Below are positions 16,989 to 26,490 of a DNA stretch of 47,857 bases, piece after piece. Made by a program: the position numbers and the translations under genes. This stretch comes from Flavobacterium limnosediminis JC2902 (GTDB taxonomy: Bacteria; Bacteroidota; Bacteroidia; Flavobacteriales; Flavobacteriaceae). The notes under the pieces are model-generated. The model searched no databases. It was given only the letters and a program-made list of their open reading frames with translations, and had not been told where the DNA came from. Position 1 is the first letter of the stretch. Every line of letters starts with the position of its first letter. The stretch is taken from NCBI RefSeq assembly GCF_000498535.1, contig NZ_AVGG01000022.1, positions 1-47,857 of the forward strand, in the 5' to 3' direction.

Positions 16989-18029
16989 CTATTCCACATC
17001 CGAAAAATCCAATTGCTCATCATTTTCAATATCCCGAGTAGCTGTCTTACCCAAAAGCCTTTCAAAATGTTCGGCTAAAATCTTCCCGGTTCCTGGTCGC
17101 TTCACCCAAATGTTTTCTTTGGTAAAAACCTCCCCCTTTTTTATGGGTGCTATCGAACAAACAGTGGCAAAGGCAAAATCAATGGTCACCTGTTCCTCTG
17201 CAGCCGGTTTTTTGGTTCCTCCCCGCATTAAGGCTATTTCGGCGCTGTTTACAATCAGTTCTCTTGTAGCTTGTTCGTCCATACTGCAAACGATATCCGG
17301 ACCGGTCCGACTCATGTGGTCCGTAAAATGACGTTCCAAAATAGAAGCCCCAAGGGCTACTGCCCCCAGACAAGCATTATTATTTAAAGTATGATCCGAC
17401 AATCCGAAAACTTTATCCGGAAACGCATTGTGCATTTCCATCATGGCTCCGAAGCGCACCAGATGAATGGGAGTCGGATACAGATTAGTAGTATGTAGTA
17501 AAGCCACTGGAACGTTGTGCTTATCAAAAATGGCAACAGCCTTTCGAATGCTGTCGACAGTATTCATTCCAGTACTCAAAATGACCGGTTTCCCAAACGA
17601 AGCTATATGCTCCAATAACGGATAATTATTACATTCACCCGAACCAATCTTATAGGCTGGAATGTCAAATTTCTTCAGACGCTCGGCAGCGGCACGGGAG
17701 AAGGGTGTGGAAATGAAAATCATCCCTTTGCTTTCCACATAGTTTTTCAACTCCAATTCTTCCGATTCATCCAGAGCACAACGCTCCATAATTTCATAAA
17801 TGGAAACATCTGCATTACCCGGGATTACCTTTTTGGCTGCCCCGCTCATTTCATCTTCCACGATATGAGTTTGATGTTTTACCACCTCAACACCGGCACG
17901 GAAAGCAGCATCTACAATTTCTTTTGCAACCTGAAGTGAACCTTCGTGATTGATTCCGATTTCGGCAATGACTAAAGGTGGGTAATCCAAACCGATTTTA
18001 CGACCGGCAATTTCTATATATGGATTCAT
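16989..18029 (-). CDS. neuB: Nonulosonic acid synthase (NeuB family)
   Basis: A 346-aa enzyme condensing phosphoenolpyruvate with a ManNAc-type sugar to a nine-carbon acid. N-terminal TIM barrel: [12 protein letters not shown] (20-31), [12 protein letters not shown] (127-138), LSTGMNT, and the metal ligands in LSDHT (H213) and LERHF (H234). The C-terminal antifreeze-like/SAF domain covers about 285-346 ([20 protein letters not shown]). I chose ATG 18029; an upstream TTG at 18035 would add two residues. The leader between neuA and this start consists of AAATAGA-type repeats, which could affect its translation. Product identity (NeuAc or legionaminic type) is open. Confidence 0.94.
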   Translation of the reverse strand: MNPYIEIAGRKIGLDYPPLVIAEIGINHEGSLQVAKEIVDAAFRAGVEVVKHQTHIVEDEMSGAAKKVIPGNADVSIYEIMERCALDESEELELKNYVESKGMIFISTPFSRAAAERLKKFDIPAYKIGSGECNNYPLLEHIASFGKPVILSTGMNTVDSIRKAVAIFDKHNVPVALLHTTNLYPTPIHLVRFGAMMEMHNAFPDKVFGLSDHTLNNNACLGAVALGASILERHFTDHMSRTGPDIVCSMDEQATRELIVNSAEIALMRGGTKKPAAEEQVTIDFAFATVCSIAPIKKGEVFTKENIWVKRPGTGKILAEHFERLLGKTATRDIENDEQLDFSDVE

Positions 18030-18035
18030 AGTCAA

Positions 18036-18082
18036 ACTATCTATTTTTCTATTTTCTATTTTTCTATTTTCTATTTTCTATT
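18036..18082. repeat. TCTATTT-type repeat tract between neuA and neuB
   Basis: Units of 7-8 bases (TCTATTT with extra T) fill the whole neuA-neuB spacer and run over the neuA stop codon at 18071-18073, encoding its last residues NRK. On the mRNA strand the neuB leader is thus AAATAGA repeated. This is a close match to units in the array at 43-77. Confidence 0.8.
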
Positions 18083-18733
18083 CAAAAGATATTCGGCATA
18101 ATCAAAATCCTCCAGCGTATCAATATCAACATTGCTAAAAGGATGGGTAACTACCATCGGGAAAGCGTTTTCACTGACAATGACATCTTTTAAAATCAGT
18201 GACGCTTTACTGATATACAACAATCCGTTTTCAAAATACAGGGGTTCTAAATCCTGAGAACGTTGGCCGATGGTATAATTGAAAGGAATAAATTTGTTGT
18301 TTTCAATTCTACCAAACTTCTGATGATTTCGGGTTACTGTAAATAGACTGTCGTGATTTCCGTTTTGGTAAATATCAAACGCCTCACTCAGCAAATTTTC
18401 AGGACGCAAAGGGTTAGTCGGTTGAAGTAAAATTACGTTTTCAACGTCCCCGTCAAGCATTTCCAAAACATGTTTTAAAGCAGAGACTGTTGGTACGAAA
18501 TCTCCCGAAATAGCTTCTGGCCGATCAATCACTTTTGCACCATATTTTTGCGCTATTTCTCTTACGGCTACATCGTCTGTTGAAATATAAACGACATCAA
18601 TAAAATTATGCTTTTGGGCATAAAGGATACTGTACACAATTAAAGGCAAACCTGCAAGTAACCGTATGTTTTTGCCGGGTAAGCGTTTTGAACCGCCTCG
18701 GGCCGGGATGATGGCTATTGTTTTATTTTTCAT
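18071..18733 (-). CDS. neuA: CMP-nonulosonate (acylneuraminate) cytidylyltransferase
   Basis: A 220-aa enzyme activating the nine-carbon acid as its CMP sugar for transfer. [15 protein letters not shown] (8-22) is the family's CTP-binding loop; [18 protein letters not shown] and the late Mg-binding block [13 protein letters not shown] are all present. It is slightly short for the family, and its last three residues and stop codon come from the repeat tract that follows. The 5' end overlaps the upstream GT2 by 11 bases. With neuB and neuC it forms a complete late nonulosonic acid pathway. Confidence 0.94.
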   Translation of the reverse strand: MKNKTIAIIPARGGSKRLPGKNIRLLAGLPLIVYSILYAQKHNFIDVVYISTDDVAVREIAQKYGAKVIDRPEAISGDFVPTVSALKHVLEMLDGDVENVILLQPTNPLRPENLLSEAFDIYQNGNHDSLFTVTRNHQKFGRIENNKFIPFNYTIGQRSQDLEPLYFENGLLYISKASLILKDVIVSENAFPMVVTHPFSNVDIDTLEDFDYAEYLLNRK

Positions 18734-19634
18734 TCTCTGGTTGCCAATATATTTTTGTCTCTTCTAATTTACTATATTCCTGATATTCATTGACAGTAAA
18801 TCGATTACTTTCTCCAAATAATCGTGGCAAATGTAGGATTACATCAAAAAGTGCTAAAACCAATCCTTTCGAAGCTCTAAGATCTCCTTTCAAAACTTTA
18901 GTTTTGATTTGTACCCAAAGCGTATACACCATTTTTTTAGGAATTGTCTTCAATGGAAAAAACAGCAAGTACAAATACCAACCCGAACGAAAACTCCTGC
19001 GTTGACGTTGTGCATAGTCGGCGTCTTTTTTTCTAGCTTTGACTTCTACTCGGTGTTGGACTAGCAATTGTGGCACATAATGTACTTCCCATTCTTTTTT
19101 GAACAAATGGTAACTGGCAAATTCTTCTTCACCATAAAAAACAAACCACTCCGGATAATCAGGAATTGTTCTCCATGCTTGTAAATTCCATACATGACCA
19201 CAACCTACAAATCCTTTAACTCTTTTTGCTACTTCATTTGTGTGCATTGAAAAAGGGGCTTCCTTTCCCCAAAAAATACGACAAGCAATAACGCCACACC
19301 GTGGGTGCAATTCAAAATAATCAACTATATTCTCTAGTACGTTTTGTGATAAAAAATGAGCATCATCATCTAAAGAAATAGCATAATTCCCTAAACATTT
19401 TTTCAACAAGACATTACGATTATGAATCAATCCTAAAGAAGTTTTATTCTTAAAAATCTTTATATGAGGATAATGCAATGCTATAAAATTCACGGTTCCG
19501 TCAGAAGAAGCATCATCATATAACAAACACTCCACATCCTCTCGATTTAATAATGATGCTAAGCGTGCCAACGTAATTTTTAAATCCGTTAGGCGATTTT
19601 TAGTGGTGATGAGTATAGAAAACTTAATGCTCAT
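18723..19634 (-). CDS. GT2 family glycosyltransferase
   Basis: A 303-aa GT-A enzyme: FSILITTKNRLTDLKITLA at the start, LLYDDASSDGT (residues 37-47), NVLLKKCLGNYAISLDDDAHFLS as the metal site, and EEEFASYHLF on the acceptor side. The last 100 residues are basic with a hydrophobic patch, suggesting peripheral membrane contact. It starts directly after the previous stop and overlaps neuA at its 3' end. Being coupled to neuA makes it a candidate for a nonulosonate-related step, but GT2 enzymes do not usually use CMP sugars. Confidence 0.87.
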   Translation of the reverse strand: MSIKFSILITTKNRLTDLKITLARLASLLNREDVECLLYDDASSDGTVNFIALHYPHIKIFKNKTSLGLIHNRNVLLKKCLGNYAISLDDDAHFLSQNVLENIVDYFELHPRCGVIACRIFWGKEAPFSMHTNEVAKRVKGFVGCGHVWNLQAWRTIPDYPEWFVFYGEEEFASYHLFKKEWEVHYVPQLLVQHRVEVKARKKDADYAQRQRRSFRSGWYLYLLFFPLKTIPKKMVYTLWVQIKTKVLKGDLRASKGLVLALFDVILHLPRLFGESNRFTVNEYQEYSKLEETKIYWQPENEK

Positions 19635-20651
19635 CTAATAGTTTTTAATACTTTTTTTAGGCAATTGCCATTTAGCATAAAGTAAAGGTAATACGCTTTT
19701 ATTCATGACCAACTTTCTGAAAATTTTATTCCGTAACAATACCCATTTGGGTTGGAATACTGAACTTTCAGTAAAATTGAAACAATAGTCGTCTAGCATT
19801 TTAGGCTTCATTTGCCCAACCAAATCATACATCCACTGTTCAGATACGTTGCCCATGTGATATGCATTATTTTCATAAGTGGTTAAACGCCAATAATCTT
19901 TCAATAATGGTAAGGTATCCAAATAATTTAAACCTTTACTCCCCATTTTATGTCTATTGTAAGTTTGAATCTCTGTAAAAATGGATTTCTTGTATGTCGC
20001 TACAAAATGTCCGGAGCCAATAATCACTTTAAAACCATCCTTATATTCCAATCCCAAAATATTTTTCAAATAATCAGGATTATAATCGCGCTTCCACCCG
20101 ATACTATCGTAAAAACGGATCAAAGCATTTGGGCTTTTAACCGGTAAAAACTTAAGCCGCGAACTAAAAAAATTAGCCCGTAATATATTTTCCGAATTGG
20201 ATTTAAACAAACTAAATTGAGGTACAATCCCAACTACTCCAGCTTTCGGAATTTTACGGAATACCTTTATTGATTCGGATTGCCAATTTGGCAGAAATAA
20301 TACATCAGCATCCGAAATGGTTACTAACTCAATATTATTCCCTACCAAACCTTTATAGATGGCATTTAACTTTCCAATATTTTCAGTGTGTATAGCTTCC
20401 TGAATTTTTTTCTCTAAAAACAAACCATCAATAAACATTCGCACTTCATCACAACATCCGTTATTTACAATTGTTATAAATGTTTTATCATGAATTGTTT
20501 TGAATAATGATTCCAAACATAATTTAAACACTGAAAATGCTCCCTCAAAATATCCTTCCTGGTTCGGTATGTAAACCGGTATGATTACCTGATGCAAATA
20601 ATCAGAATGCACAACCGGATTTTCTTTATTTGGATTTGTTCCAACTCGCAT
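19635..20651 (-). CDS. GT2-like glycosyltransferase
   Basis: A 338-aa protein with VIIPVYIPNQEGYFEGA at residues 23-39, ITIVNNGCCDEVR, KLNAIYKGLVGNNIELVTISDADVLFLPNW with a DxD site (near 118-120), then FLPVKSPNALIRFYDSIG. The layout is that of a GT-A glycosyltransferase, slightly unusual in the stretch between first strand and DxD. It directly precedes the GT2 at 18723-19634 with no gap. Substrate unknown. Confidence 0.82.
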   Translation of the reverse strand: MRVGTNPNKENPVVHSDYLHQVIIPVYIPNQEGYFEGAFSVFKLCLESLFKTIHDKTFITIVNNGCCDEVRMFIDGLFLEKKIQEAIHTENIGKLNAIYKGLVGNNIELVTISDADVLFLPNWQSESIKVFRKIPKAGVVGIVPQFSLFKSNSENILRANFFSSRLKFLPVKSPNALIRFYDSIGWKRDYNPDYLKNILGLEYKDGFKVIIGSGHFVATYKKSIFTEIQTYNRHKMGSKGLNYLDTLPLLKDYWRLTTYENNAYHMGNVSEQWMYDLVGQMKPKMLDDYCFNFTESSVFQPKWVLLRNKIFRKLVMNKSVLPLLYAKWQLPKKSIKNY

Positions 20652-20657
20652 TCTAGT

Positions 20658-21347
20658 TTAAATAAAATTATCGATGAAAAATAAATTTCCTAATTTCTTA
20701 TGAATTAAAGTCTTGCTCAATAAACTATAATTTTTATTCATCAAATACAAACTTACGTCACTATTAAAATCCTCATTTAAAAAATTATTTGTTTCAATTA
20801 AAATTACTTTCGGACGAAAACGTTCCCAATCATTTGATTGCAACACTTCTAAATCAAATCCTTCTACATCCACATCTAAAAAGTCAATTAATTCTCCATC
20901 TTTTATATACTGCTCTAATACAGACTGTAAGCTAACGGTCTGTATTTCTTTTTTTGCAACCACCTTATCTTCTAATTGATGATGTTGAATAAAATTAAAA
21001 TCAAGCGTATTCATTGAGGAAAGAGAATCTTCTAGCATATAATAGGTTAATTTTTCATTTCCTAAACCTACTGCTCTATTCACAAAAATATCTGATTTCC
21101 GTTTTTGCGCAAACAATTCTTGCATTTTAGGATTTGGATCAATACAAATACCTTTCCAACCACGTAAATGAAAATAATACGAATTAGATGCTTTAACAGG
21201 ATCCCAACAACCAATATCTACATACACTCCTTTTCGATTAACTTTTAATAATTGCTTCAACTGCATATCTTCTCCCGACTTGGAAAAGCTAATATTATAC
21301 CTTTGATAAATTATCCGTCTAATATATTCTTTAATTCTTTCTAACAT
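20658..21347 (-). CDS. FkbM family methyltransferase
   Basis: A 229-aa SAM-dependent methyltransferase of the FkbM type. VYVDIGCWDPVKASNSYYFHL (residues 41-61) is the SAM-binding start, GICIDPNP the acidic strand, SLSSMNT and TVSLQSVLEQY the middle block, and IDFLDVDVEGFDLEVLQSNDW the conserved family motif. FkbM enzymes methylate hydroxyls on sugars or polyketides. In an ABC-exported glycan such an enzyme could supply a terminal methyl cap. The 5' end overlaps the upstream GT-B gene by 17 bases. Confidence 0.92.
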   Translation of the reverse strand: MLERIKEYIRRIIYQRYNISFSKSGEDMQLKQLLKVNRKGVYVDIGCWDPVKASNSYYFHLRGWKGICIDPNPKMQELFAQKRKSDIFVNRAVGLGNEKLTYYMLEDSLSSMNTLDFNFIQHHQLEDKVVAKKEIQTVSLQSVLEQYIKDGELIDFLDVDVEGFDLEVLQSNDWERFRPKVILIETNNFLNEDFNSDVSLYLMNKNYSLLSKTLIHKKLGNLFFIDNFI

Positions 21348-22557
21348 AAGTTGTATCTTGAAGTATTACATCTAACTTCAGCTTGAAATTATCTTCTGAA
21401 AAATAATCGCCAAAAGGATAAAAAGGCTCTTGAGATACTAACCTATCCTCAATTAATACTTGCAATTTTTGTTTGATTTCCGAAACATCATTCATATTGG
21501 CAATGCAACGTTCATCAGTTATAATTTTTCTTAACTCGCTTTTTTCGGGAGAAATACACAATACCGGTTTATGATAAGCCGCTAAAAAAGGCGCTTTCCC
21601 AACCAATATATTGCAATATAATGGTCCATTTTCTAATATTACCACGATATCACTTTCATGAATTTGCTCATTAGAGGAATTGGAAAAATTAATAGTATCT
21701 AAAATTTGTATATTGGAAACAGTTGCAAAACGACTCTTTAACTTGCTAACTCCCTCTCCTTTAACACGTAAAATAATTTCAGTTTGTTCTATGTATTTGG
21801 GATTTTCCTTTAATAATTCTTCGTAAGCCACCAATAAATTTTCAATATTTCTGCCAAACATCAAAGCACCATGATAAGAAATAGCAACTTTTTTGCTCTT
21901 TTTTAATACTTGACTTTTATCAGATAAATCAAAAACTGAAGCATCAAATTGGTGAGGTAAAGTATAGAATTTCTTTTTAGCTGCGTATAAATGCTGTAAA
22001 TCATGGGACATGTTTAAAGCCGTACTAGAACACGTTTTAGCTTCAGCAACAACTTCAATAGTGCGCTTCAAACGAAACAAGTCTAAATTAGAAAGAGATT
22101 GTTTTGTGCCTACATACCAAGCCAAAGGATAGGGATCGTGAAAAACAATATTAGCTCTACTCAAAATAGGCAAACCATGCAACGCTAAAATAGTCTCATG
22201 ATTAATTCCAGAACTAGTTACTAAAACATGATCATAATTTGAGTAATTAATTTCGGCAATATAATTAGCATATTGTTTATAAATGTATCGTTCTTTTAAA
22301 GAAACATGAAACAATCTCCAATAAAAACGATTTAAAAAAGTGATATAGGTAGGTGTTTTTACATTTACGATATGTTTTTTAATTGAATTAACTGGCAACA
22401 AATCTAGTCTATCATCTGTATTCCGATGAATAAGGTAGTGAACATCTATTTGTGAAAACGGATAAGCTTTTCTGATTTTCACCAATAATGATCTTCTACC
22501 AATGCCAGCACTTGTACCGCTAATTCTTAAATCCTGCACTATTACTAAAAACTTCAT
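21331..22557 (-). CDS. Divergent GT-B glycosyltransferase
   Basis: A 408-aa protein of GT-B appearance. The N-terminus MKFLVIVQDLRISGTSAGIGRR has the glycine-rich start; VAISYHGALMFGRNIENLLVAYEELL near 225-250 begins the donor domain, with the helix that normally follows. The usual EX7E region is weak (ILVGKAPFLAAYHKPVLCISP). It overlaps neighbouring genes on both sides. It could be a GT4 relative with an altered donor site; activity is inferred. Confidence 0.75.
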   Translation of the reverse strand: MKFLVIVQDLRISGTSAGIGRRSLLVKIRKAYPFSQIDVHYLIHRNTDDRLDLLPVNSIKKHIVNVKTPTYITFLNRFYWRLFHVSLKERYIYKQYANYIAEINYSNYDHVLVTSSGINHETILALHGLPILSRANIVFHDPYPLAWYVGTKQSLSNLDLFRLKRTIEVVAEAKTCSSTALNMSHDLQHLYAAKKKFYTLPHQFDASVFDLSDKSQVLKKSKKVAISYHGALMFGRNIENLLVAYEELLKENPKYIEQTEIILRVKGEGVSKLKSRFATVSNIQILDTINFSNSSNEQIHESDIVVILENGPLYCNILVGKAPFLAAYHKPVLCISPEKSELRKIITDERCIANMNDVSEIKQKLQVLIEDRLVSQEPFYPFGDYFSEDNFKLKLDVILQDTTYVRKN

Positions 22558-23447
22558 TGGATACTTTTTTTAATTTTACTTGACAAGGAAAAAAATCTTG
22601 AATACTTGGCAAAAGTCAAATATAGCCAAAATAGTTTAATCCAACGAAATGGTGTTTTCTTATTGTTAAATTGTGTTTTTTCAAGTTTGTCAAATAAAGA
22701 ATCTATTAAGAAATTAGGATACTTTTTGCCATATTTAGAAAGCACATAGTAATAAAACTGAAACCAAGCAGTATTCTTTTCAATTGAATCAGATTGACTT
22801 GTGATATTTTTTCCACTGCGTCTAAAAAAGACAAGTACTTCATTAATAGTGTAGATATTTCTACTTTCAGAAAATTCAATAACCGCTAAAGTATCAGTAG
22901 ACCATGCCAAAGGAAAATCTTTAAATTTTATGCTATCAACTTTTTCTTTTTTAAAGATATATTCGCTCAACGAGCTCCGAGTACCTCCTTTAAATTTTCT
23001 AATTAAAAAATCGATAGCGGTTTCTAATTGAGGATGTTGGTAAATAACTGAAATTGGAACATCATTTTCATTAATCACTTGCGTAGCAAAACGAATTACT
23101 GCACATTTCTCTTTTTCTATGGCTTCTAAATGTTCATAAAAAGAAGCCACAGCATTTGGAGCCAAAGTATCATCATCTCCCAAAATTTGTACCCAGGTTT
23201 CGTTTTCTACCAACTCCAAACAACGATCCCATTGTTGCACTAATGATATTCCACCTAAATTAGTCGGGAAACGATGATAGGAGAACGAAAACTGCCCTTG
23301 GTATTTGAGTAATAAATCATTTGGAGGTATCGTACTAGCGTCATCTCCAATATAAACGTGAAACTGCTTATTTGTTTGTGAAGCCAAAGAGTGTAAGGTT
23401 GCTTCAAAAAAATCGTATTTATAGTAAGGGATAACTAGGGCTAACAA
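22554..23447 (-). CDS. GT2 family glycosyltransferase, TTG start
   Basis: A 297-aa GT-A enzyme: LALVIPYYKYDFFEATLHSL (2-21), YIGDDASTIPPNDLL, ISLVQQWDRCLELVENETWVQILGDDDTLAPNAV with the DDD metal site, and IKFKDFPLAWSTDTLA on the acceptor side. The first codon is TTG at 23447; the frame upstream of it runs into the preceding gene with no ATG in the short spacer. Substrate unknown. The 3' end overlaps the next start by four bases. Confidence 0.87.
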   Translation of the reverse strand: MLALVIPYYKYDFFEATLHSLASQTNKQFHVYIGDDASTIPPNDLLLKYQGQFSFSYHRFPTNLGGISLVQQWDRCLELVENETWVQILGDDDTLAPNAVASFYEHLEAIEKEKCAVIRFATQVINENDVPISVIYQHPQLETAIDFLIRKFKGGTRSSLSEYIFKKEKVDSIKFKDFPLAWSTDTLAVIEFSESRNIYTINEVLVFFRRSGKNITSQSDSIEKNTAWFQFYYYVLSKYGKKYPNFLIDSLFDKLEKTQFNNKKTPFRWIKLFWLYLTFAKYSRFFSLSSKIKKSIQ

Positions 23448-23451
23448 AGTA

Positions 23452-24360
23452 TTATCTTTTTAAAGGAACTAAATTCTTAAAGACTCTTTTGGCAATAGGC
23501 AACAATCGTATTCTTTTAAGTACTTTTTTGCACAGCAATCCGAATTGATAAGTGTTGGATTTTTTTAAATCGCTATTTTGCTTTTTCAATTGATGAATGT
23601 ACTCATAATTATCTTGTAAACGATGCAAAAAGAAGCTTTTGTATTCCTCACTTGGAATGTAATTTTCTAAAGCATCAAAAAACGTTATTCGATTGGAAAA
23701 CATGTGCCCTTTATTTTTGGTCATGCTGGCTGGATGCTTTCTATACAAAGCTAACATTTTATCTAAATAAAGAAAAGCAATGTTTTTTTGGGCTATTTGT
23801 ATCCAAAATAACCAATCTTCTTTTGCTTTTAACGTTTCGTTAAAACGAATAGTTTCAAAAAGTACTTTTGGAAAAAAACCACAATGAATCGGTATCGTAA
23901 AAGTAATATCCCATTTATGTAAAATAGAAGAAAAATTTAATTTCTCTTGCGTTAATTTACAATAGGGGGGGATTAATTGTCCTCCTTTAAAATCTTCAAA
24001 AGAAGCGAAGTTAGAGATTATAATAAACTCATTATCTTTTAGCAACTCTAATGAGTCAGATAATTTTGTATTAACAAGAATATCGTCAGCATCTAAAAAT
24101 TGAATATAATCGCCTTTGGCTAAATCTAATCCTGAATTTCTAGCACTGCTTAAACCTCCGTTGTCTTTTTCAACATATGTAAATCTGTTGTCTTTTTGAC
24201 ACCATTCCTCAGCAATTTCTTTTGTATTATCTGTTGCACCATCGTTTATGATAATGCACTCCCAATTCGCATGAGTTTGCAATAACACACTAGCCAGACT
24301 AATAGGCAAATAATTAGCTTGATTGTAACAAGGAATTATTATTGAAACTAAGGGGTTCAT
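23452..24360 (-). CDS. GT2 family glycosyltransferase
   Basis: A 302-aa GT-A enzyme with a textbook start, LVSIIIPCYNQANYLPISL, then CIIINDGATDNT, GGLSSARNSGLDLAKGDYIQFLDADDIL (DxD near residues 95-97) and KAKEDWLFWIQIA as the catalytic-base block. The C-terminal 60 residues are Lys/Asn-rich with a helical, possibly coiled segment. It overlaps the upstream GT2 by four bases (ATGA). Confidence 0.92.
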   Translation of the reverse strand: MNPLVSIIIPCYNQANYLPISLASVLLQTHANWECIIINDGATDNTKEIAEEWCQKDNRFTYVEKDNGGLSSARNSGLDLAKGDYIQFLDADDILVNTKLSDSLELLKDNEFIIISNFASFEDFKGGQLIPPYCKLTQEKLNFSSILHKWDITFTIPIHCGFFPKVLFETIRFNETLKAKEDWLFWIQIAQKNIAFLYLDKMLALYRKHPASMTKNKGHMFSNRITFFDALENYIPSEEYKSFFLHRLQDNYEYIHQLKKQNSDLKKSNTYQFGLLCKKVLKRIRLLPIAKRVFKNLVPLKR

Positions 24361-25334
24361 TTAGAAAGTTTTATAATTGTATAAATTGAAACGTTCAATT
24401 TTGAATTCAAATAGTTCGTAATCTTAAAATGAACAACTCTAATTACAGACCAAAACATTATCAACAAGTACTCTTTAACATTGATAATTTCTTTTTTTTT
24501 TGCTAACGTTAATAATTTCAAATTCTCTTTTATTGGGATACAATAGGAAAAATTCTTTAAATAGTCAACCAAGTAATATTTTAGATAAGTCCTATAATTT
24601 TGATAGTTATTATCATTTAATTCTTTTACAATATCCCTAAGAAATAAAGTCAAAGAAGCAATGTATTTAATACTAAACTTCTTCCCTTTTTTTTGCTCTT
24701 CCATTCTATAAATGGAATCCGCTGGAAAATTGTTAGCAATAAAATAGCTGTCTTTAAAATGTAACATTCCGCGAATATGAATTTCAGGATCGTTTAACCT
24801 AGGATAGTGTTCGTTAAAACCTCCTAATTCAACTAACGAATTTTTCTTCCAAAATGTACACATTATTCCCCAATACAATCTGTAAGACAAGAATTCTCTC
24901 AAATAATCATCACATAATGGAATATTTTTAACTCTGACAACATTATCATTACCTTTTGTATTCATTGGAACAACCATAAAGCTCAAATCTGGGTTTTCAA
25001 ACATAAAACTTGTTCTTTGTGAAATACAATGCGGGAGCAACCAATCATCAGAATCAAGAAATAAAACATACGATCCTTTACAAAGAGATAATCCATAATT
25101 TCTTGATGAGCTAGCTCCTTTAATCGCGTTCTTTGGTCGTATATTAAATTGAAATCGAGTATCTTTAGCTACATAATCCATTACCACTTCCTCGGTAGTA
25201 TCAGTTGAACCATCATCAACTACAATACACTCCCAGTCGGTATAGGTTTGGGCAAGTACACTATCCAAGGTCTCACTAATTAAATGAGCACGGTTATATG
25301 TAGGAATAATTATGGAAACCAAGTGATTATGCAT
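24357..25334 (-). CDS. GT2 family glycosyltransferase
   Basis: A 325-aa GT-A enzyme: LVSIIIPTYNRAHLISETLDSVL, CIVVDDGSTDTTEEVV, GASSSRNYGLSLCKGSYVLFLDSDDWLLPHC with the DSD metal site near residues 93-95, and RLNDPEIHIRG on the acceptor side. It resembles the next gene (23452-24360) in layout and may be an old duplicate. The 5' end overlaps the WecF-like gene by 8 bases. Confidence 0.92.
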   Translation of the reverse strand: MHNHLVSIIIPTYNRAHLISETLDSVLAQTYTDWECIVVDDGSTDTTEEVVMDYVAKDTRFQFNIRPKNAIKGASSSRNYGLSLCKGSYVLFLDSDDWLLPHCISQRTSFMFENPDLSFMVVPMNTKGNDNVVRVKNIPLCDDYLREFLSYRLYWGIMCTFWKKNSLVELGGFNEHYPRLNDPEIHIRGMLHFKDSYFIANNFPADSIYRMEEQKKGKKFSIKYIASLTLFLRDIVKELNDNNYQNYRTYLKYYLVDYLKNFSYCIPIKENLKLLTLAKKKEIINVKEYLLIMFWSVIRVVHFKITNYLNSKLNVSIYTIIKLSK

Positions 25335-26490
25335 TTATTTTTAAAATCTGATTTTTCAACAATTCTGCTAAACATTCCTTATTTAATTTTTTAAACAACA
25401 ACTTTCTATTGCGTTCAATTTCTTCCAAAGATAAAAATTGCGCACTACTTTTGGCATTTAATTCGGTTTCGTAACAATACACATGAATTCCAATGCGTTT
25501 TAAATAATTATAAAAAGGATTCTTATGGCTCAAAAAAACTTTAGCTCCAAACCATAATAAGGCAATCGTATTTCCTACAGCTTGTTGGCGTTTATTGTTT
25601 AAAATAGCTACTCCAACCGATTCTAGAATGGCATTGTAGTCTGCTAAAGGCATATAATCCAACAAGGGGTTGAATGTATCTAAAAAATACTTTTCTCCTT
25701 GGGATAAAACTTCTTGTATATATTTTGACTCTCCGTAATTTAAAGGCACAATAATATCAATGTTATCTAATGGATAATTTTTAATTGTATTAAAAACATC
25801 CAAATGATTACCTGTTTTAAAACCAGAGTTACCAATGATTATACTTTTTTTATCAATAGTTATTTCAGAAGTAACATCTAATATTTGTTCTAATGGATAA
25901 TACCAAAAATCGAAAAAAATTTTCTTTTGCTTTATTATTTTACAAACTTGTGCAAACTCTTCTTCAAAAGAACTTCCTAAATGATCAATACGTTTGATTA
26001 CTTCGTGTTTGTATTCTTTTGGAGATAAAGGTAAACTAGGTTTAACCAAACGATAAAAAGGTCGAGCTTGCTCCATGAGTTTTTCTTTTGAAGAAAGTAC
26101 TCGTTCTGGGAATTTTTTACGGGTTATTACATCCAATAAATAACTGTTTTTAAAATAGTTAGCATCATTGTACACCTCAAAACCAAAACAAAACCAAATC
26201 ACTTTAACCGATTTAGGAAGTCGTAACACAAAATCATAAAACCGAGGCGACAAACTATGCAATACAATAATTGCCTTTTCTGGTAAAGTTGTGCTGATTT
26301 TAATTAATGTTTCAGGAGTTGTTTTATGTACAAAATCTTGAATTTTTACATGTTTAAAGTTTTCCTCCAAAGAAATTGGTAAAACATAAAACGTATTACA
26401 TCCTTGAAAACAATGTTCAAACTGTTCAATAGCCGAATTGATAAACTTTTCGTCTTCACAAATATGAAATATTTGGCATTCTTTAGGCAT
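25327..26490 (-). CDS. wecF: TDP-Fuc4NAc transferase family (WecF, GT56)
   Basis: A 387-aa protein of the GT56 family, known from the enterobacterial common antigen enzyme that transfers 4-acetamido-4,6-dideoxygalactose. Recognisable blocks are SIIIGNSGFKTGNHLDVF (216-233), IDIIVPLNYGESKYIQEV (244-261), PLLDYMPLADYNAIL (275-289) and ILNNKRQQAVGNTIALLWFG (296-315), all in family order. The overlap with wecE (8 bases) supports a shared substrate: wecE makes the amino sugar and this enzyme transfers it. Exact acceptor unknown. Confidence 0.88.
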   Translation of the reverse strand: MPKECQIFHICEDEKFINSAIEQFEHCFQGCNTFYVLPISLEENFKHVKIQDFVHKTTPETLIKISTTLPEKAIIVLHSLSPRFYDFVLRLPKSVKVIWFCFGFEVYNDANYFKNSYLLDVITRKKFPERVLSSKEKLMEQARPFYRLVKPSLPLSPKEYKHEVIKRIDHLGSSFEEEFAQVCKIIKQKKIFFDFWYYPLEQILDVTSEITIDKKSIIIGNSGFKTGNHLDVFNTIKNYPLDNIDIIVPLNYGESKYIQEVLSQGEKYFLDTFNPLLDYMPLADYNAILESVGVAILNNKRQQAVGNTIALLWFGAKVFLSHKNPFYNYLKRIGIHVYCYETELNAKSSAQFLSLEEIERNRKLLFKKLNKECLAELLKNQILKINA

